Source: a virus. Taken from it: a DNA stretch of 21,010 nt. Under the pieces are notes generated by a model. That model ran no database searches, had not been told where the DNA came from, and saw nothing but the letters and a program-made list of their open reading frames with translations. This document shows positions 1 through 6,771 of this stretch, piece after piece; the stretch's first letter is position 1; each line of letters begins with the position of its first letter. A program made the translations under genes and the position numbers. The DNA is taken from the IMG/VR virus record IMGVR_UViG_3300034374_006200, positions 1-21,010 of that record; one strand, given 5' to 3'.

Positions 1-948
1 GCTTTGAATGATATATTCGGGTATCGGTGGCTCTTTTTTATCCCAAACCCGTATCCATTCGCGCTTAATAATAGCCCCTTCACCGCCAGTAGGCTCTTGC
101 ATCCACTGTGCCGCCCATTTCGCATGCGGCAAAGACGCCCGAATGGTCTCTAGTTCTTCAATTTTCCAAAATTCAGGCCAACAAGGGTTGCCAGAAGGCA
201 TAATAGCCGGAAATTCTATAACTTCCCATTGGTCAGCCTTCGGATCAAGGGCTTGTGCTTTCAATAATTGACCCGTCAAGTCCTTTTTTGACCACCGGGT
301 CATAACTAAAATGATTGTACCGCCCGGTTGTAGACGCTGTCGTGGACCAGAAGTATACCACTCATAGGCCATATCCATGGCCGTTTCGCTCATCGCGTCT
401 TGTTCAGAGTGCGGATCGTCAATAATAAGCACATCAGCGCCGCGACCAGTAATAGCTCCTCCCACGCCAGCCGCAAAATATTCGCCTCCCTTTGATGTTT
501 CCCACCTTCCGGCGGCTTTTGAATCTGCTCGCAATGTAACATCAGGAAAAACCTTTATATAGTCTTCAGTATCGACAAGGTCACGAATTTTTCTGCCGAA
601 ACGCACAGCTAGTTCGCCAGTGTGTGTTGCTTGGATTATTTTTAGATCAGGTTTTAGACCTAAAAGCCACGCCGGAAGAAAATACGAAGACATTTCTGAC
701 TTCGAATGTCGCGGACCCATGTTAATAATTACGCGCTTTAGTTCGCCTCTAGCAATCCGATTAAAGGTTTGCGACATCTTGCGGTGGTGCGCACCTTCAA
801 TAAACGAAGGCCATTGAGCTTTTACGAAAGTCAAAAAGTCTTCACGCGATTGTTTTCTAACTTCGCGCTGTTTTAGTTCTTCCGCGATCATAAAGGCTTG
901 TTCGGCCTTTTCGCGGGGCAGGTGAGAAAAATCTAAATTATCGAGCAT
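1..948 (-). CDS. terL: Terminase large subunit, ATPase part (3' end cut by window edge)
   Basis: Motor subunit of the DNA packaging machine: it hydrolyses ATP to drive DNA into the prohead and cuts the concatemer. My translation of the minus strand from ATG 948 stays open through position 1, giving 316 residues. It shows a Walker A-like MGPRHSKS at about residues 77-84, a strong Walker B, GRGADVLIIDDPHSE, with the acidic pair at 177-178, and the coupling motif TIILVMTRW at about 211-219. This set is typical of gp17-like phage terminases. The C-terminal nuclease domain lies outside the window. The start has an AGGTG ribosome site seven bases upstream that overlaps the stop of the preceding gene, so the two are coupled. 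It is the last gene of the left block, behind the putative virion proteins, which recalls T7-like late gene order. Confidence 0.93.
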   Translation of the reverse strand, partial: MLDNLDFSHLPREKAEQAFMIAEELKQREVRKQSREDFLTFVKAQWPSFIEGAHHRKMSQTFNRIARGELKRVIINMGPRHSKSEMSSYFLPAWLLGLKPDLKIIQATHTGELAVRFGRKIRDLVDTEDYIKVFPDVTLRADSKAAGRWETSKGGEYFAAGVGGAITGRGADVLIIDDPHSEQDAMSETAMDMAYEWYTSGPRQRLQPGGTIILVMTRWSKKDLTGQLLKAQALDPKADQWEVIEFPAIMPSGNPCWPEFWKIEELETIRASLPHAKWAAQWMQEPTGGEGAIIKREWIRVWDKKEPPIPEYIIQS

Positions 949-954
949 TAGTTA

Positions 955-2163
955 TCACCTTGGCACAGACATTCTAATTTCTTCCCCAGCAGCTTCTTTA
1001 TCAGCTATATATTTTTCAAAATCAGCTTTACTCATCTCACCACGCATGACAGCCCGTCTAACTTTTTCATCAGGTATAAAAAATTCGTCTCCAATATCAG
1101 CGGCAATACCATACTCAGGGTCCATGAATTCGAAAATATGATCAGACTCAAATATGTCATAAACTATTGTATCAATAGTGCCGTCTGGATTATCTTTTAT
1201 AACTTTATCTATATGCTCTTTACCTAGTGTAGTTCCTTGGTGGTCGGCCACAAAATTTACAAACTCAGAATCGTCAAGCTCGCCTTTTTTATAAGCCTCA
1301 ACAAACATAGCGTACCCTTCTTTATCAATCATTTTGACTGCGTCGTCAATAGACATATCAGGGTATTTTTCTATAAAATCATTTAAGATATTATCTGTAA
1401 TACCAAGAGCTGTTTCTTCGCCAGCTAAATCATAATCTCGAACCCGAGTTTCACCGATATCAGATAAGATTTCTGCTTTCCCATCCTTACCATATTGTAA
1501 TCTACCAAAACTTTTAATTCGATCTTTTAATTCGTTTAATTGATGTATTGACTGAAATAGTGTTTTCTCTGGCTTACTTTGATCACCCAACACACTTTTA
1601 AATATAGGCGCAAGCTCGTCTTTTACAAAAGGTAAACTATCTAGCAGCTTGGATCCTGTAACATTCGGTACAGCTTTTGCTACTTTTGCAACTGCGCCCA
1701 TAGGTAAATCGCTAAGTACCTTTGCCGCACCTGTCGCCATAACTGGTAACGCCGCGATCCCTTGCGTTACTTTTCTTCTACCCATATCAACTGCTTCTTC
1801 AGCGGCTGCACCTTTCGGGAACATCCGCTTTAAGCCTTTTGCCATTAGAGCTGTCATCGGAAAGGCTTCAAGCGCACTTAATCCAACAACCCCAGCCCCT
1901 AGACCTTTACCAAGTAAATCGTCGGAACGCTGAAACATCCGCGCCCCTTCTTGACCCCCGAACAAAGCACCCGCTGGAGTAAAATCAGCAATACCAAGAG
2001 ACCCTAAAAGGGTTTGGGCGCTTTCATCCCCCATGATCCCCCGTGCTATATCGTAGGAACGATAGTTCCCTACACCAAATTTATCGCGCAAAAAATTTGC
2101 AACGTCTTTGGTATACTTCTCTCGGAGGGTGGGTTCGTAAGGTACGAGTTGTGCTTCAGCCAT
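955..2163 (-). CDS. Putative internal virion/ejection protein (402 aa)
   Basis: No enzyme motif is recognised. The N-terminal third (about residues 50-150) is rich in Ala, Gly and Leu, with amphipathic or weakly hydrophobic helices such as GVVGLSALEAFPMTALMAKG. The C-terminal 200 residues are strongly acidic and charged (many Asp, Glu, Lys). Mixed membrane-active and charged parts are common in phage ejection proteins. It starts in a TAATG overlap with the stop of the 2163-3017 gene and ends seven bases before terL, so it belongs to the same late transcript. The function is inferred from position and composition. A non-virion late protein is possible. Confidence 0.6.
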   Translation of the reverse strand: MAEAQLVPYEPTLREKYTKDVANFLRDKFGVGNYRSYDIARGIMGDESAQTLLGSLGIADFTPAGALFGGQEGARMFQRSDDLLGKGLGAGVVGLSALEAFPMTALMAKGLKRMFPKGAAAEEAVDMGRRKVTQGIAALPVMATGAAKVLSDLPMGAVAKVAKAVPNVTGSKLLDSLPFVKDELAPIFKSVLGDQSKPEKTLFQSIHQLNELKDRIKSFGRLQYGKDGKAEILSDIGETRVRDYDLAGEETALGITDNILNDFIEKYPDMSIDDAVKMIDKEGYAMFVEAYKKGELDDSEFVNFVADHQGTTLGKEHIDKVIKDNPDGTIDTIVYDIFESDHIFEFMDPEYGIAADIGDEFFIPDEKVRRAVMRGEMSKADFEKYIADKEAAGEEIRMSVPR

Positions 2164-3017
2164 TACGGCACCATTGGGCTAATCGTTTGCGCTTCAGCTA
2201 ATCTTTGTGCTTCCATCTTGGCTATTGTAGAACGATATTGGTTTTCTAACTTTTTAAACTGTTCTGGGTCCATAGAGTAAAACAACGACGGGCTAACACC
2301 ATAAGCCTTGCCTAATTCTTCTTCCGCATCTAAACCTGTTTCGGTCGCCCCAGCAATAAGGTCCAAGGGCAAAGCTGCAATACCCACGCCTTTAGCAATC
2401 ATCGGCAATGCTCTACCCGCTGCTATCGCACCAGCTATACCATAGTTACCACGTCTAAAAGTTTCCGCAACATCAATCTTGCCTGTTTTATCAAAGACCC
2501 CTTCTTCCATAGTTGTCTTTAACATAAAATCAAATTCATCTTTAGGTAGTTTGCCACTACGCAGTTTATCTAATTTATCTGCATGCCAATCATCAACTTG
2601 ATTTAAATATCTATAATACTCGTCTTCTGCTTTAACTCTAGAAACACCGTTTTCTAAGTTCATATTAAAAGCTGTTTTGCCATGGTCGTAGTAAGCCTGA
2701 CGAGACGCTTGAATTATTTCTTCAGGCGATACGTCCATAGTTTTAGTTACCGCGCCACCTAAAATACTCGGTGCTTTTTTCGACGGATAACGAGAGGCTT
2801 TATCAGCTGTAAACCCGTACCACCGACCAGCCGCTTCTTCAGACCCTAGCGGAGTACTAAGCGACTTAATTAAGTTGTCACCGCGATAGGCTCTTATTTG
2901 TTCGTTAGGTAATACTGCCGGACTAGTCTTATCAATAAAAAGATCAACGCCCTTATCCCCAATATCGAGGAGACTTATTAGACCTTGAGTACTGGGGGTC
3001 GTTCGTGAATTAGCCAT
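2163..3017 (-). CDS. Putative virion-associated protein with ADP-ribosyltransferase-like N-terminus (284 aa)
   Basis: The first 110 residues have the layout of R-S-E type mono-ADP-ribosyltransferase folds. These show an Arg in a short strand (IRAYRGDN, about 42-49), then a strand and helix of the form GRWYGFTADKASRY (about 64-77), then a later strand leading to a PEE (about 98-100). Residues 185-225 form two Ala/Gly-rich hydrophobic segments around AIAAGRALPMIAKGVGIAAL, which could interact with membrane. The C-terminus is helical. It sits between two other probable ejection proteins, so delivery into the host cell with the DNA is plausible. The ART assignment is pattern recognition only, and the catalytic Glu is not certain. 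Start ATG 3017 has only a weak ribosome site. Confidence 0.55.
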   Translation of the reverse strand: MANSRTTPSTQGLISLLDIGDKGVDLFIDKTSPAVLPNEQIRAYRGDNLIKSLSTPLGSEEAAGRWYGFTADKASRYPSKKAPSILGGAVTKTMDVSPEEIIQASRQAYYDHGKTAFNMNLENGVSRVKAEDEYYRYLNQVDDWHADKLDKLRSGKLPKDEFDFMLKTTMEEGVFDKTGKIDVAETFRRGNYGIAGAIAAGRALPMIAKGVGIAALPLDLIAGATETGLDAEEELGKAYGVSPSLFYSMDPEQFKKLENQYRSTIAKMEAQRLAEAQTISPMVP

Positions 3018-3024
3018 GAGTTAA

Positions 3025-4242
3025 TTATATTCCCATCTTTTTAGAATAGGCGTCTAAAAAGCCCGTAGGAGAAATTTTGCGGTCTCTTTGATTACCTACG
3101 CTTTGAATATTAAATGGGGTTGCTGGCTGCGCTAACTGCCCAGTTAAAAAACCGTACATATCGGTTGGGGATAATAAAGTAGCTTCCTGTTGATATCCTA
3201 GCGGATTTTGAGTTACAGCCTCTTGTTCTGGATATCCTTCAACGGGCATATAGTTTTGAATATTTCCTGCAATTCCAAAATTTGGCTGTGGCGCTTGAGC
3301 TGTTTGCACCGCATCTAATACTGCTTCAAGCGAAGATGGAGCCATAATACCTTCAAAGGACGAAGGTGCTTGAGGCGCAAACCGTGCTTCAAAACCACTT
3401 AGGTCAAGATTATTGGTTTGCGCTTTTTGTGGGGTGGTTGCGTTTTTAGCTTTCGTATCAGCAATAAGACTCTTAGCCGTTTTCATCGCATCGCTTAACG
3501 ACGAAGTAAATTGACCAATACCCTGCGATAAAGTACGACCAATGCCACCATAAGTTTGGCCTTGCGCTGCCATCTCATCGGTCGGCATCAACGCACCGAC
3601 AGGTGCGCCCGCCATAAGTGATACGGGGTCAGTAGGATCAGTAACTAATCCGGTTTTACTTCCCGTTAATGCGCGAACAGCTAATCCTGCTGGTAATCCC
3701 GCAAGCGCAGATACAGCGGTCAAGGCGAGATTATCCATACCTGAATAATTTGTATCGTAATCAGCTAGTGTTCCAAGAGCTGTTTCTTGACCAGCGTTAG
3801 ACGAAAAAATTCCTGATTGTAGTCCCGGACGTACCATCCCATCAAGAGACGTTGGTATATCTGGACGATATCCCGGTTTACCTTGTTCGTTAAACGGATT
3901 AGCAAATAAACCGTATAAACCATCAGCTTGAGTAAAAGCGTTATTAGTCTGACTTGGCCCAAAACTTACTTTACCGCTACCAATCCCTAAGTTCCCAAGA
4001 AACTTGGCTAAGTTATACCCCCACGCCTTTTTACCATAAGGGTTTGTTGGCGTAATATCATTAATAACATTATAAGTATCTTTTGATACACGGCTTAACG
4101 CATCGCGGTACGCTTGTTTATCATCATCTTTGCCGGGGTTGCCAAAGTCGTAACCACCCATATCAATGCCGGACGCTTGGGCGGCGGCAGCAGCTTCGTC
4201 TTGGGCGGCATCGTTGTCTTCGGACTCGGAATCGTATGCCAC
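3025..4242 (-). CDS. Putative internal virion protein, Ala/Gln/Gly-rich (405 aa), GTG start
   Basis: First gene of the left-hand late block. It opens with a very acidic, Ala-rich stretch (SESEDNDAAQDEAAAAAQ) and continues with Gly, Asn, Pro and Gln-rich sequence of low complexity. There is one hydrophobic segment around residues 173-190 (LALTAVSALAGLPAGLAVRA). Such composition is usual for phage internal or structural proteins and gives no enzymatic clue. The codon at 4242 is GTG, and AGGAG lies seven bases upstream, which supports the start. The 111 bases before it separate it from the plus-strand nuclease gene. Two downstream genes follow at spacings of 7 and -1 bases, so co-transcription is likely. 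Confidence 0.6.
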   Translation of the reverse strand: MAYDSESEDNDAAQDEAAAAAQASGIDMGGYDFGNPGKDDDKQAYRDALSRVSKDTYNVINDITPTNPYGKKAWGYNLAKFLGNLGIGSGKVSFGPSQTNNAFTQADGLYGLFANPFNEQGKPGYRPDIPTSLDGMVRPGLQSGIFSSNAGQETALGTLADYDTNYSGMDNLALTAVSALAGLPAGLAVRALTGSKTGLVTDPTDPVSLMAGAPVGALMPTDEMAAQGQTYGGIGRTLSQGIGQFTSSLSDAMKTAKSLIADTKAKNATTPQKAQTNNLDLSGFEARFAPQAPSSFEGIMAPSSLEAVLDAVQTAQAPQPNFGIAGNIQNYMPVEGYPEQEAVTQNPLGYQQEATLLSPTDMYGFLTGQLAQPATPFNIQSVGNQRDRKISPTGFLDAYSKKMGI

Positions 4243-4353
4243 TAATATTCTCCTGAAGATCCATGGACCAAGGGCAACGATATATGAAAATAATAAAATT
4301 CGAAACTATTCTTTTATTTACATCTCAAAAAATATCCGCTCTAAATTTCCAAG
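4243..4353. promoter_or_regulatory. Divergent AT-rich intergenic region between the late block and the plus-strand nuclease
   Basis: This is the only place in the window where two genes face away from each other, so promoters for both directions would be expected. It is very AT-rich between about 4280 and 4345. I cannot identify a convincing -35/-10 pair in either direction. A late promoter read by a phage-specific factor or polymerase would not look like sigma70. An AAGATCCATGG element at about 4256 recurs imperfectly near 7941. Confidence 0.35.
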
Positions 4354-4800
4354 ATGATAAAACTCCCCGCTACTACAATCGGTCTTATTGGTGAACACTT
4401 AACAGCAGCCGCCCTAATTACATTAGGCTGGAAAGTTTCGCTCGCCCAACAAGACCACCTCGACCTTGTTGCTTGGCACCCCGACATAGAAAACGAGTTT
4501 ATACGCATCCAAGTCAAAACCTCGTTTTGCCGAGCGCAAAGTAAAAGTAGAAATCCCTGTTACCATTTTCAGAACGGCTCTGGTAGGTTTAAAAAAATTT
4601 TGGACCACCTCACAAAATACGACATCCTTGCTCACTGCGCCGCTGACCGTAGACGATGCCACTTCCAAGCTGCCCATACCGTGTTTAAAGTAACTGAGCG
4701 CTATCGCCCAGAACGCTTCGACGATCCATCCATCGAACAAGATTCTTGGACCAAGGCTCTTGAACACATGCGCGATTACAAAAAATCTAGAAACCGCTAG
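4354..4800 (+). CDS. PD-(D/E)XK family endonuclease-like protein (148 aa)
   Basis: The only convincing plus-strand gene. The N-terminal 60 residues show a nuclease core in the expected order: an early Glu in a helix (IGEHLTAAAL, Glu14), a helix ending GWKV, then Asp37 in HLDLVAW and Gln53-x-Lys55 in RIQVKTS. This D...QxK arrangement fits the family of small PD-(D/E)XK nucleases with Gln in place of the usual Glu (PDDEXK_5-like). The C-terminus has several Cys and His residues and a basic end. No clear ribosome site precedes ATG 4354. Possible roles are recombination or Holliday-junction processing, host DNA breakdown, or a homing-type nuclease. The sequence does not decide between them. Confidence 0.7.
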   Translation: MIKLPATTIGLIGEHLTAAALITLGWKVSLAQQDHLDLVAWHPDIENEFIRIQVKTSFCRAQSKSRNPCYHFQNGSGRFKKILDHLTKYDILAHCAADRRRCHFQAAHTVFKVTERYRPERFDDPSIEQDSWTKALEHMRDYKKSRNR

Positions 4801-4960
4801 AAGGTTCCTACCTCCTTTTTTCTTGAATCAGGGTCCTCTTATCAAAGTATGACTCTGTATATTTAAGGTCGTCCCGAAAATTTTTGGCATATCGCCTAAC
4901 AGCGTTAAGACTTGCGACTTTATATGAGGAGGTGCGCGAAAATAGGGGGGGTCGGGGTAA

Positions 4961-4995
4961 AGAAAATCCCGCGCCGAAACGCTAACGGCACGGGA
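4961..4995 (-). terminator. Rho-independent terminator of the minus-strand early/middle genes
   Basis: On the minus strand a 10-pair stem, TCCCGTGCCG with CGGCGCGGGA (one G-U pair, arms 4986-4995 and 4967-4976), closes a nine-base loop and is followed directly by TTTTCTTT. It lies about 45 bases past the stop of the 5041-5397 gene. It would stop right-to-left transcription before the plus-strand nuclease and the late block. Confidence 0.8.
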
Positions 4996-5005
4996 CTCAA
5001 AACGC

Positions 5006-5033
5006 GGGGCGGGGCGGGGGCGTTAGCCCCCGC
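5006..5033. other. G-rich tract with a perfect GC hairpin
   Basis: Runs of four, four and five G separated by single C (5006-5020) merge into a perfect 8-pair hairpin, GCGGGGGC/GCCCCCGC, around a GTTA loop (5014-5033). It stands eight bases past the stop at 5041, ahead of the 4961-4995 terminator. It could reinforce termination or protect the mRNA 3' end. The G runs could also form a quadruplex on the plus strand. No T-run follows it. Confidence 0.6.
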
Positions 5034-5040
5034 GCCTAGG

Positions 5041-5397
5041 TTACGCGCCTATTTTTAACAGGCCGCTAGCTAGTAGCTTTTTGCGATAGAAAGTTAAAAT
5101 ACGCGTCGCGCCTTGGGTAGTAGCTAATACGCTATCGGGCGCGTCCATAGCCTCGATAAGCGCGGCTTGGGTAGCCGAGCCGCCCAGCTGGTCCAAAACG
5201 TAAAGGATAGCTTGGGCTTGGGGCGGAAGCGGCTTTTCTAAGGCGGCTAGCTTTTCGACCGCGTCAGACGCAAGCGCCAACTTAACCCCGTTACGGCCTT
5301 TAGGCGACGGGGCGGGGATACCGCAACGCGCCACAGATTTAGGGTCAACGGTAGGGGTTACGGTAGCGTTAGTAGTAGGCTTAGAAATCTTAGACAT
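5041..5397 (-). CDS. Winged-helix-like small protein, paralogue A (118 aa)
   Basis: Function unknown. It is a clear paralogue of the gene at 6327-6686. Both have a Thr/Ala/Pro/Lys-rich flexible N-terminus, a GIPxP...NGxK segment (about 26-40 here), then a folded C-terminal half with LPPQA.(A/V)IL..LD.LGG.ATQ (about 57-77), followed by T.Q...RI..FYRK.L (about 94-109). The helix-turn-helix-like ATQAALIEAM and the final FYRKKLLASGLLKI wing suggest a winged-helix DNA-binding fold. I start at ATG 5397 because GGAG lies upstream at good spacing and a strong promoter (5450-5477) lies inside the longer reading frame. It is probably a DNA-binding or regulatory protein acting on the neighbouring repeats, which is inference. 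Confidence 0.75.
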   Translation of the reverse strand: MSKISKPTTNATVTPTVDPKSVARCGIPAPSPKGRNGVKLALASDAVEKLAALEKPLPPQAQAILYVLDQLGGSATQAALIEAMDAPDSVLATTQGATRILTFYRKKLLASGLLKIGA

Positions 5398-5449
5398 ATC
5401 ATTATTCTCCAAAATCGGAAGCAGCAACCGCGCCGCCTCAACACATACT

Positions 5450-5477
5450 ATTATATGCATTTTCATACTAAAGTAAA
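5450..5477 (-). promoter_or_regulatory. Sigma70-like promoter for the 5041-5397 gene
   Basis: On the minus strand TTTACT (5472-5477) and a perfect TATAAT (5450-5455) are separated by 16 bases. An A-rich region upstream (about 5485-5520) could act as an UP-like element. It leaves a leader of about 45 bases before ATG 5397. Confidence 0.65.
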
Positions 5478-5540
5478 CCCCCCTATCAATCTTTTTTTAT
5501 CTTTTTTTAATTTTATTTTTCAGGCAGCGCGACACGCAGC

Positions 5541-5580
5541 GCGAGTCAATCAAACAAACAAAAGAGTCAGTCAGTCAAAG
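5541..5580. repeat. GTCAATCA/GTCAGTCA repeat block, copy 1
   Basis: Holds one exact GTCAATCA (5545-5552) within GCGAGTCAATCA, a 12-mer that recurs exactly at 6140-6151, and then AGTCAGTCAGTCAAAGC. It lies upstream of the paralogue A promoter. Confidence 0.65.
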
Positions 5581-5633
5581 CACGTGTACAAAAAAGCGAG
5601 CGAGTGAGAGCCACGCGCACGTGCGAAGTAATT

Positions 5634-5647
5634 ATGATGATGAAGAG
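5634..5647. repeat. ATGATGATGAAGAG repeat (first of two)
   Basis: An exact 14-base match to 6227-6240. In both places it follows a GC-rich CGCGCACGTGCG/ATGCGCGTGC stretch and adjoins a GTCA-type repeat block, so the match extends to the layout of the two intergenic regions. Confidence 0.6.
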
Positions 5648-5675
5648 GGGAGAGGAAGAGCCGAAGCCCTTCCAA

Positions 5676-5774
5676 TCAATGTTTGTCCATTTCGTCTAAG
5701 ACGCTGGCAATAAAGCACCAATATCCAATAACAAGGATAGCCCAGAATATGAAGAGAGCAGTCAGCGTTCCCAT
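5676..5774 (-). CDS. Very small predicted membrane protein (32 aa)
   Basis: Minus-strand frame from ATG 5774 to TGA 5676-5678. It begins MGTLTALFIFWAILVIGY, continues as a single hydrophobic stretch to about residue 26, and ends with a short charged tail (LDEMDKH). One membrane segment with the charged tail last is a common form for small phage membrane peptides. It starts in a TAATG overlap with the stop of the 5774-6055 gene, which supports coupled translation and argues against a chance frame. Possible roles include a pinholin-like or membrane-modulating peptide. No specific function can be assigned. Confidence 0.6.
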   Translation of the reverse strand: MGTLTALFIFWAILVIGYWCFIASVLDEMDKH

Positions 5775-6055
5775 TAGACAGTCTCCTCAAGGCGGTCCTC
5801 AGCACGATACGCAGCATAAGGCGCAAGCACCTGACGCATGCGTTTAATAGCATCGGTGTCGCAAAGACAGTCTTTGATCTGAGCATAAATCATTTCGTCA
5901 TTCCAGCATTCGACCAGAACATCCCATGCGCCATAAGAATAGAATTCCTCAGCATGCGCACGGACACTGCTGATCATAGCCGCAGCGTCCTCTGAAAAAG
6001 CATTGCCAGATTTGACAATCAGATCACCGTTTTCGTCGAGTGTTATATATGACAT
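5774..6055 (-). CDS. Small acidic phage protein of unknown function (93 aa)
   Basis: Starts MSYITLDENGDLIVKSGNAF at ATG 6055, chosen because AAGGAGG lies immediately upstream. A longer frame to 6085 would swallow that site. The protein is acidic and helical with several aromatic residues (EEFYSYGAWDVLVECW) and two Cys in KDCLCDTDA. No domain is recognised. It is preceded by a promoter-like element at about 6088 and coupled to the 32-aa membrane peptide downstream. Confidence 0.7.
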   Translation of the reverse strand: MSYITLDENGDLIVKSGNAFSEDAAAMISSVRAHAEEFYSYGAWDVLVECWNDEMIYAQIKDCLCDTDAIKRMRQVLAPYAAYRAEDRLEETV

Positions 6056-6087
6056 AGCGTCCTCCTTAACGCGGTTAACGTACACAT

Positions 6088-6098
6088 ATTATAGTATG
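6088..6098 (-). promoter_or_regulatory. Promoter -10 element (CATACTATAAT)
   Basis: Reads CATACTATAAT on the minus strand, followed about ten bases later by GTTAAC, as also occurs downstream of the element at about 9754. TTGACT is present upstream (in GCTTTGACT, about 6126-6134) but not at standard spacing. It is therefore an AT-rich start element of the recurring phage type rather than a clean sigma70 promoter. Confidence 0.45.
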
Positions 6099-6139
6099 GA
6101 ACGCTCGCGAAGTATACAACAAAATAGTCAAAGCTCCGG

Positions 6140-6171
6140 GCGAGTCAATCAGTCAGTGAGACAGTCAATCA
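6140..6171. repeat. GTCAATCA repeat block, copy 2
   Basis: Two exact GTCAATCA copies (6144-6151, 6164-6171) with GTCAGTGAGACA between them. A further exact copy stands alone at 6264-6271. The block lies just upstream of the promoter element of the 5774-6055 gene. Confidence 0.65.
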
Positions 6172-6226
6172 AAAGAGGTTTATTGAATCAATGGTTATTG
6201 ATTCAACATGCGCGTGCAAAGTCAAA

Positions 6227-6240
6227 ATGATGATGAAGAG
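6227..6240. repeat. ATGATGATGAAGAG repeat (second of two)
   Basis: Exact copy of 5634-5647, in the 272-base intergenic region 6056-6326. That region otherwise holds GTCAATCA repeats, a palindrome-like TTGAATCAATGGTTATTGATTCAA (6184-6207) and the terminator at 6295-6318. Confidence 0.6.
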
Positions 6241-6294
6241 TAGTATGATGAAGTCACCCATCAGTCAATCACTCAAAGCTGACGGGATGAAGAA

Positions 6295-6318
6295 GGGCGG
6301 TCAGCGAACCGACCGCCC
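6295..6318 (-). terminator. Terminator after paralogue B
   Basis: Perfect 8-pair stem GGGCGGTC/GACCGCCC with an 8-base loop, followed on the minus strand by TTCTTC, eight bases past the stop of the 6327-6686 gene. The T-run is short, so termination may be partial. Confidence 0.65.
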
Positions 6319-6326
6319 ATGGGAGA

Positions 6327-6686
6327 TTAGTCAAGCTTGATGAACTGGTCTTCAACCAACAGCTTGCGATAGAAGTCATAAATACGCTTTGGTGTTTGCT
6401 GGGTCTTGAGACCGTTGTCGAGCAGCGCGTCAACAACCTCACCCTGAGTGGCAGTACCGCCAAGCGCATCGAGCGTATTCAAGATGACCATCGCCTGAGG
6501 AGGCAGCTTGCGATTAGCAGGGACATCCTTAGTCAAGAGAGTGACCTTGCGGCCATTGAACCCGTTGACAGCTGGACGTGGAATGCCAGAGTTGCCGACT
6601 GGTGAAACAGCTTTCAGCTTTGGAGCTGGCTGGGCAGCTTTCGCAGGAGCTGTTGAAGATGATACTTTTTTCTTTGCTTGTGCCAT
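6327..6686 (-). CDS. Winged-helix-like small protein, paralogue B (119 aa)
   Basis: Homologue of the 5041-5397 product, with the same two-part design. The N-terminus is Ala/Lys/Pro-rich. GIPRPAVNGFNGRK lies at about 34-47, LPPQAMVILNTLDALGGTATQ at about 61-81 and QQTPKRIYDFYRKLL at about 96-110. ATG 6686 is used because GGAGG precedes it by five bases; ATGs at 6698 and 6722 would place that site inside the gene. It has its own promoter (6743-6771) and terminator (6295-6318), so it is a single-gene transcription unit. Both flanks carry GTCAATCA repeats. A DNA-binding role, perhaps on these repeats, is a hypothesis. Confidence 0.75.
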   Translation of the reverse strand: MAQAKKKVSSSTAPAKAAQPAPKLKAVSPVGNSGIPRPAVNGFNGRKVTLLTKDVPANRKLPPQAMVILNTLDALGGTATQGEVVDALLDNGLKTQQTPKRIYDFYRKLLVEDQFIKLD

Positions 6687-6742
6687 GATGGCCTCCATTC
6701 TACTTTCTAATTGGTCGAGCACCCCGCTCTAACCATGCTCTT

Positions 6743-6771
6743 AATATAGTATAGTAAAGCAGAGAAGTAAA
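6743..6771 (-). promoter_or_regulatory. Promoter for paralogue B
   Basis: TTTACT (6766-6771), 17 bases, then TATATT (6743-6748) on the minus strand. The -10 lies within CTATACTATATTA, a 13-mer that recurs exactly at 9754-9766 and 13007-13019. Upstream are a 15-mer, GCGTTCAGTATTTTG (6785-6799), shared with 9792-9806, and a GCTTTGACT element. Confidence 0.6.

Noticed and set aside
4423-4767. Minus-strand 114-aa frame opposite the PD-(D/E)XK gene
   Set aside because: The plus-strand frame shows a coherent nuclease motif set. This one shows no motif and has no ribosome site.
4801-4830. Terminator for the plus-strand nuclease (AGGTTCCTACCT then CTTTTTT)
   Set aside because: The stem is only four pairs, too weak to call, although the T-run after the gene is suggestive.
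4924-5058. Plus-strand frame of 44 codons beginning MRRCAKIGGVG
   Set aside because: It runs across the minus-strand terminator and the GC hairpin into the 5041-5397 gene and has no ribosome site at a proper distance. The basic low-complexity text reflects the G-rich DNA.
6169-6261. Minus-strand 30-aa hydrophobic frame beginning MGDFIILLFIIILTL
   Set aside because: It has no ribosome site and no overlap with neighbours, and the hydrophobic run comes from the ATGATGATGAAGAG repeat read as Ile/Leu codons. It is probably chance, though not excluded.
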